Source: an uncultured Bacillus sp. (GTDB lineage: Bacteria; Bacillota; Bacilli; Bacillales; DSM-1321). Taken from it: DNA of 15,024 nucleotides. Below the pieces are notes generated by a model. The model was not told the DNA's origin. It saw nothing but the letters and a program-made list of their open reading frames with translations, and searched no databases. Numbering within the stretch: the first letter of the stretch is position 1; each line of letters opens with the position of its first letter. Positions 13,908-15,024 of this stretch are shown here, one piece after another. The stretch covers positions 1 to 15,024 of the forward strand of contig CAKQBC010000023.1 of the NCBI GenBank assembly GCA_934215995.1, given 5' to 3'. The position numbers and the translations under genes were made by a program.

Positions 13908-15024
13908 TTATTCTTCTTCCACCACAAACTCCCTGTACCTTTCAAAATCCGCCTTTTTGCATTCCATCTTCAGCAACGTGCCATCTGCTTCATAGTCTGT
14001 TTGCTGCACATGTGCGTGTTCATTCAGGTAAGATACGACTTCGCCCCTGTCAAAAGGGATCCGCATTGTGCAAGTTACATAATCCTTGAAGATGTGCTCA
14101 CGGATCAATGCCGTCAGTTCGTCTATCCCGATTTTTTGCTTGGCGGACATGATCACCCTGTCGTTTTCCACCCTTGGAAATTCTACCCCTGCCTGGTCTG
14201 CCTTATTATAGGCATAGATGGTCGGCACCTCTTTTACACCAATGCTGTTCAGCGTCTCTTTTGTCGTTTCAATCAGCTGGCTGTAATTCGGATTTGAGAA
14301 ATCCACCACGTGGATGAGCAGGTCGGCATCCGCGGCCTCCTCCAAAGTGGACCGGAATGCTTTGACCAAATGATGGGGCAGCTTTTGCACAAAGCCGACC
14401 GTATCCGTAAGCAGAAACTCCTTCTGGTCAGGCTGGCGGATGCTCCTGATGGACGTATCGAGTGTTGCGAACAGCATATCCTTTTCGAATACCTGTTTCG
14501 CTTCCGTTTTATTGAACGTTTCCAGCATGCTGTTCATAATTGTCGATTTACCGGCATTTGTATACCCGACAAGGGATACAACCGGAAGTTCATTTTTCTT
14601 CCTCTGCCTTCTTTGCACTTCGCGCTTGGAAACAAGGGAAGCAAGTTCCTTATTCATGGCAGCCATCTTATCTTCGATTTTCCGGCGGTCAAGCTCCAGC
14701 TTCGTTTCCCCGGCACCCCGGTTCGCCACTCCGCCGGCGCCTGCTCCCCCCTGCCGGCTCAGGGATGCCCGCAGCCCGACCAGGCGGGGAAGCATGTATT
14801 GCAGCCTTGCCACTTCCACCTGAAGCTGCGCCTCTTTCGTTTTCGCCCTTCTGGCGAATATATCAAGAATCAGCATCGTCCGGTCAATCACCTTGCACTC
14901 AAGGTCCTTTTCCAGATTGCGGATCTGTGATGGCGACAATTCATCATCAAAAATGATCGTATCGGCCTCCAGTGCTTCCTTCATAGCGGAAAGCTCCTGG
15001 ATTTTGCCTGTGCCTATATAGTGG
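13908..15024 (-). CDS. hflX: GTPase HflX (partial; N-terminus outside the window)
   Basis: Ribosome-associated GTPase HflX, which splits or rescues stalled and stress-damaged ribosomes in the cytoplasm. The frame stays open to the window end: residues HYIGTGKIQELSA precede the internal ATG at 14984, matching the HflX N-domain (YIGxGKxxEL...DDELSPSQIRNLE), so about 371 residues are present and roughly 50 are missing. Seen in order: IFDDELSPSQIRNLEKDL, a helical linker, the Gly-rich HflX box GGAGAGGVANRGAGETKLE, then the G domain: G1 GYTNAGKST, G3 DTVGF, G4 NKAD and an acidic C-terminal extension ending FVVEEE. All GTP-binding motifs are intact. It converges on the yhfK-like gene. In Bacillus the homologue lies beside spoVK; whether that holds here is beyond the window. 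Confidence 0.96.
   Translation of the reverse strand, partial: HYIGTGKIQELSAMKEALEADTIIFDDELSPSQIRNLEKDLECKVIDRTMLILDIFARRAKTKEAQLQVEVARLQYMLPRLVGLRASLSRQGGAGAGGVANRGAGETKLELDRRKIEDKMAAMNKELASLVSKREVQRRQRKKNELPVVSLVGYTNAGKSTIMNSMLETFNKTEAKQVFEKDMLFATLDTSIRSIRQPDQKEFLLTDTVGFVQKLPHHLVKAFRSTLEEAADADLLIHVVDFSNPNYSQLIETTKETLNSIGVKEVPTIYAYNKADQAGVEFPRVENDRVIMSAKQKIGIDELTALIREHIFKDYVTCTMRIPFDRGEVVSYLNEHAHVQQTDYEADGTLLKMECKKADFERYREFVVEEE

Noticed and set aside
1..15024. Phage, CRISPR, toxin-antitoxin or defence island
   Set aside because: No array-like repeats, integrase, nuclease or paired toxin/antitoxin genes were seen on either strand.

Overview
Most of the window (about 1,365 to the end) reads like the chromosome of a moderate-GC Bacillaceae species. 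It has strong AGGAGG-type ribosome binding sites, TTG starts, sigma-A-like promoters with extended -10 boxes, and proteins close to Bacillus families (YdaF-type acetyltransferase, YulF-type dehydrogenase, YhfK-type NAD(P)-binding protein, HflX). The first ~1.35 kb is different: very AT-rich, with almost all codons ending in A or T. It carries the ends of two convergent genes typical of low-GC gut Firmicutes or Mollicutes-like bacteria. The two compositions meet inside one open reading frame, at about 1,335-1,365. There a Bacillus-type membrane-anchored protein runs in frame into the C-terminal third of a HelD/UvrD-like helicase that lacks its ATP-binding half. I read this as a chimeric join (assembly, library or contamination) rather than a natural gene, though the sequence alone cannot prove it.

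Layout. 1-573: 3' end of a surface-type hypothetical gene, then a terminator hairpin. 604-1758 (-): the chimeric ORF. 1913-3364 (+): amidase-signature hydrolase with a good promoter. 3409-5057 (-): a two-gene unit, M20D amidohydrolase followed by a DinB-like protein, joined by a TGATG stop/start overlap. 5376-7036 (+): a tight three-gene operon, PadR regulator / HAAS (DUF1700) membrane protein / DUF4097 beta-repeat membrane protein, each pair overlapping by 8 nt. 7133-7702 (+): RimJ/RimL-type acetyltransferase. 7749-8789 (-): methyltransferase with a long N-terminal extension. 8919-9905 (+): Gfo/Idh/MocA dehydrogenase. 10021-10206 (-): small membrane protein. 10403-10624: a repeat/hairpin element with an inverted-repeat core. 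10646-11872 (-): MFS exporter with a leader that looks like a translational attenuator. 12036-12203 (-): a 55-residue membrane protein. 12364-13107 (-): classical SDR. 13218-13859 (+): YhfK-like protein. 13908-15024 (-): HflX, cut by the window end.

No rRNA, tRNA, CRISPR, transposase or phage gene was recognised. The Bacillus part looks like ordinary accessory metabolism. The points most worth following are the start-stop leader and Shine-Dalgarno-sequestering hairpin before the MFS exporter, the PadR-HAAS-DUF4097 operon (probably envelope-stress related), the 10.4-10.6 kb repeat element, and the chimeric junction. None of these amounts to a clearly new system from sequence alone.
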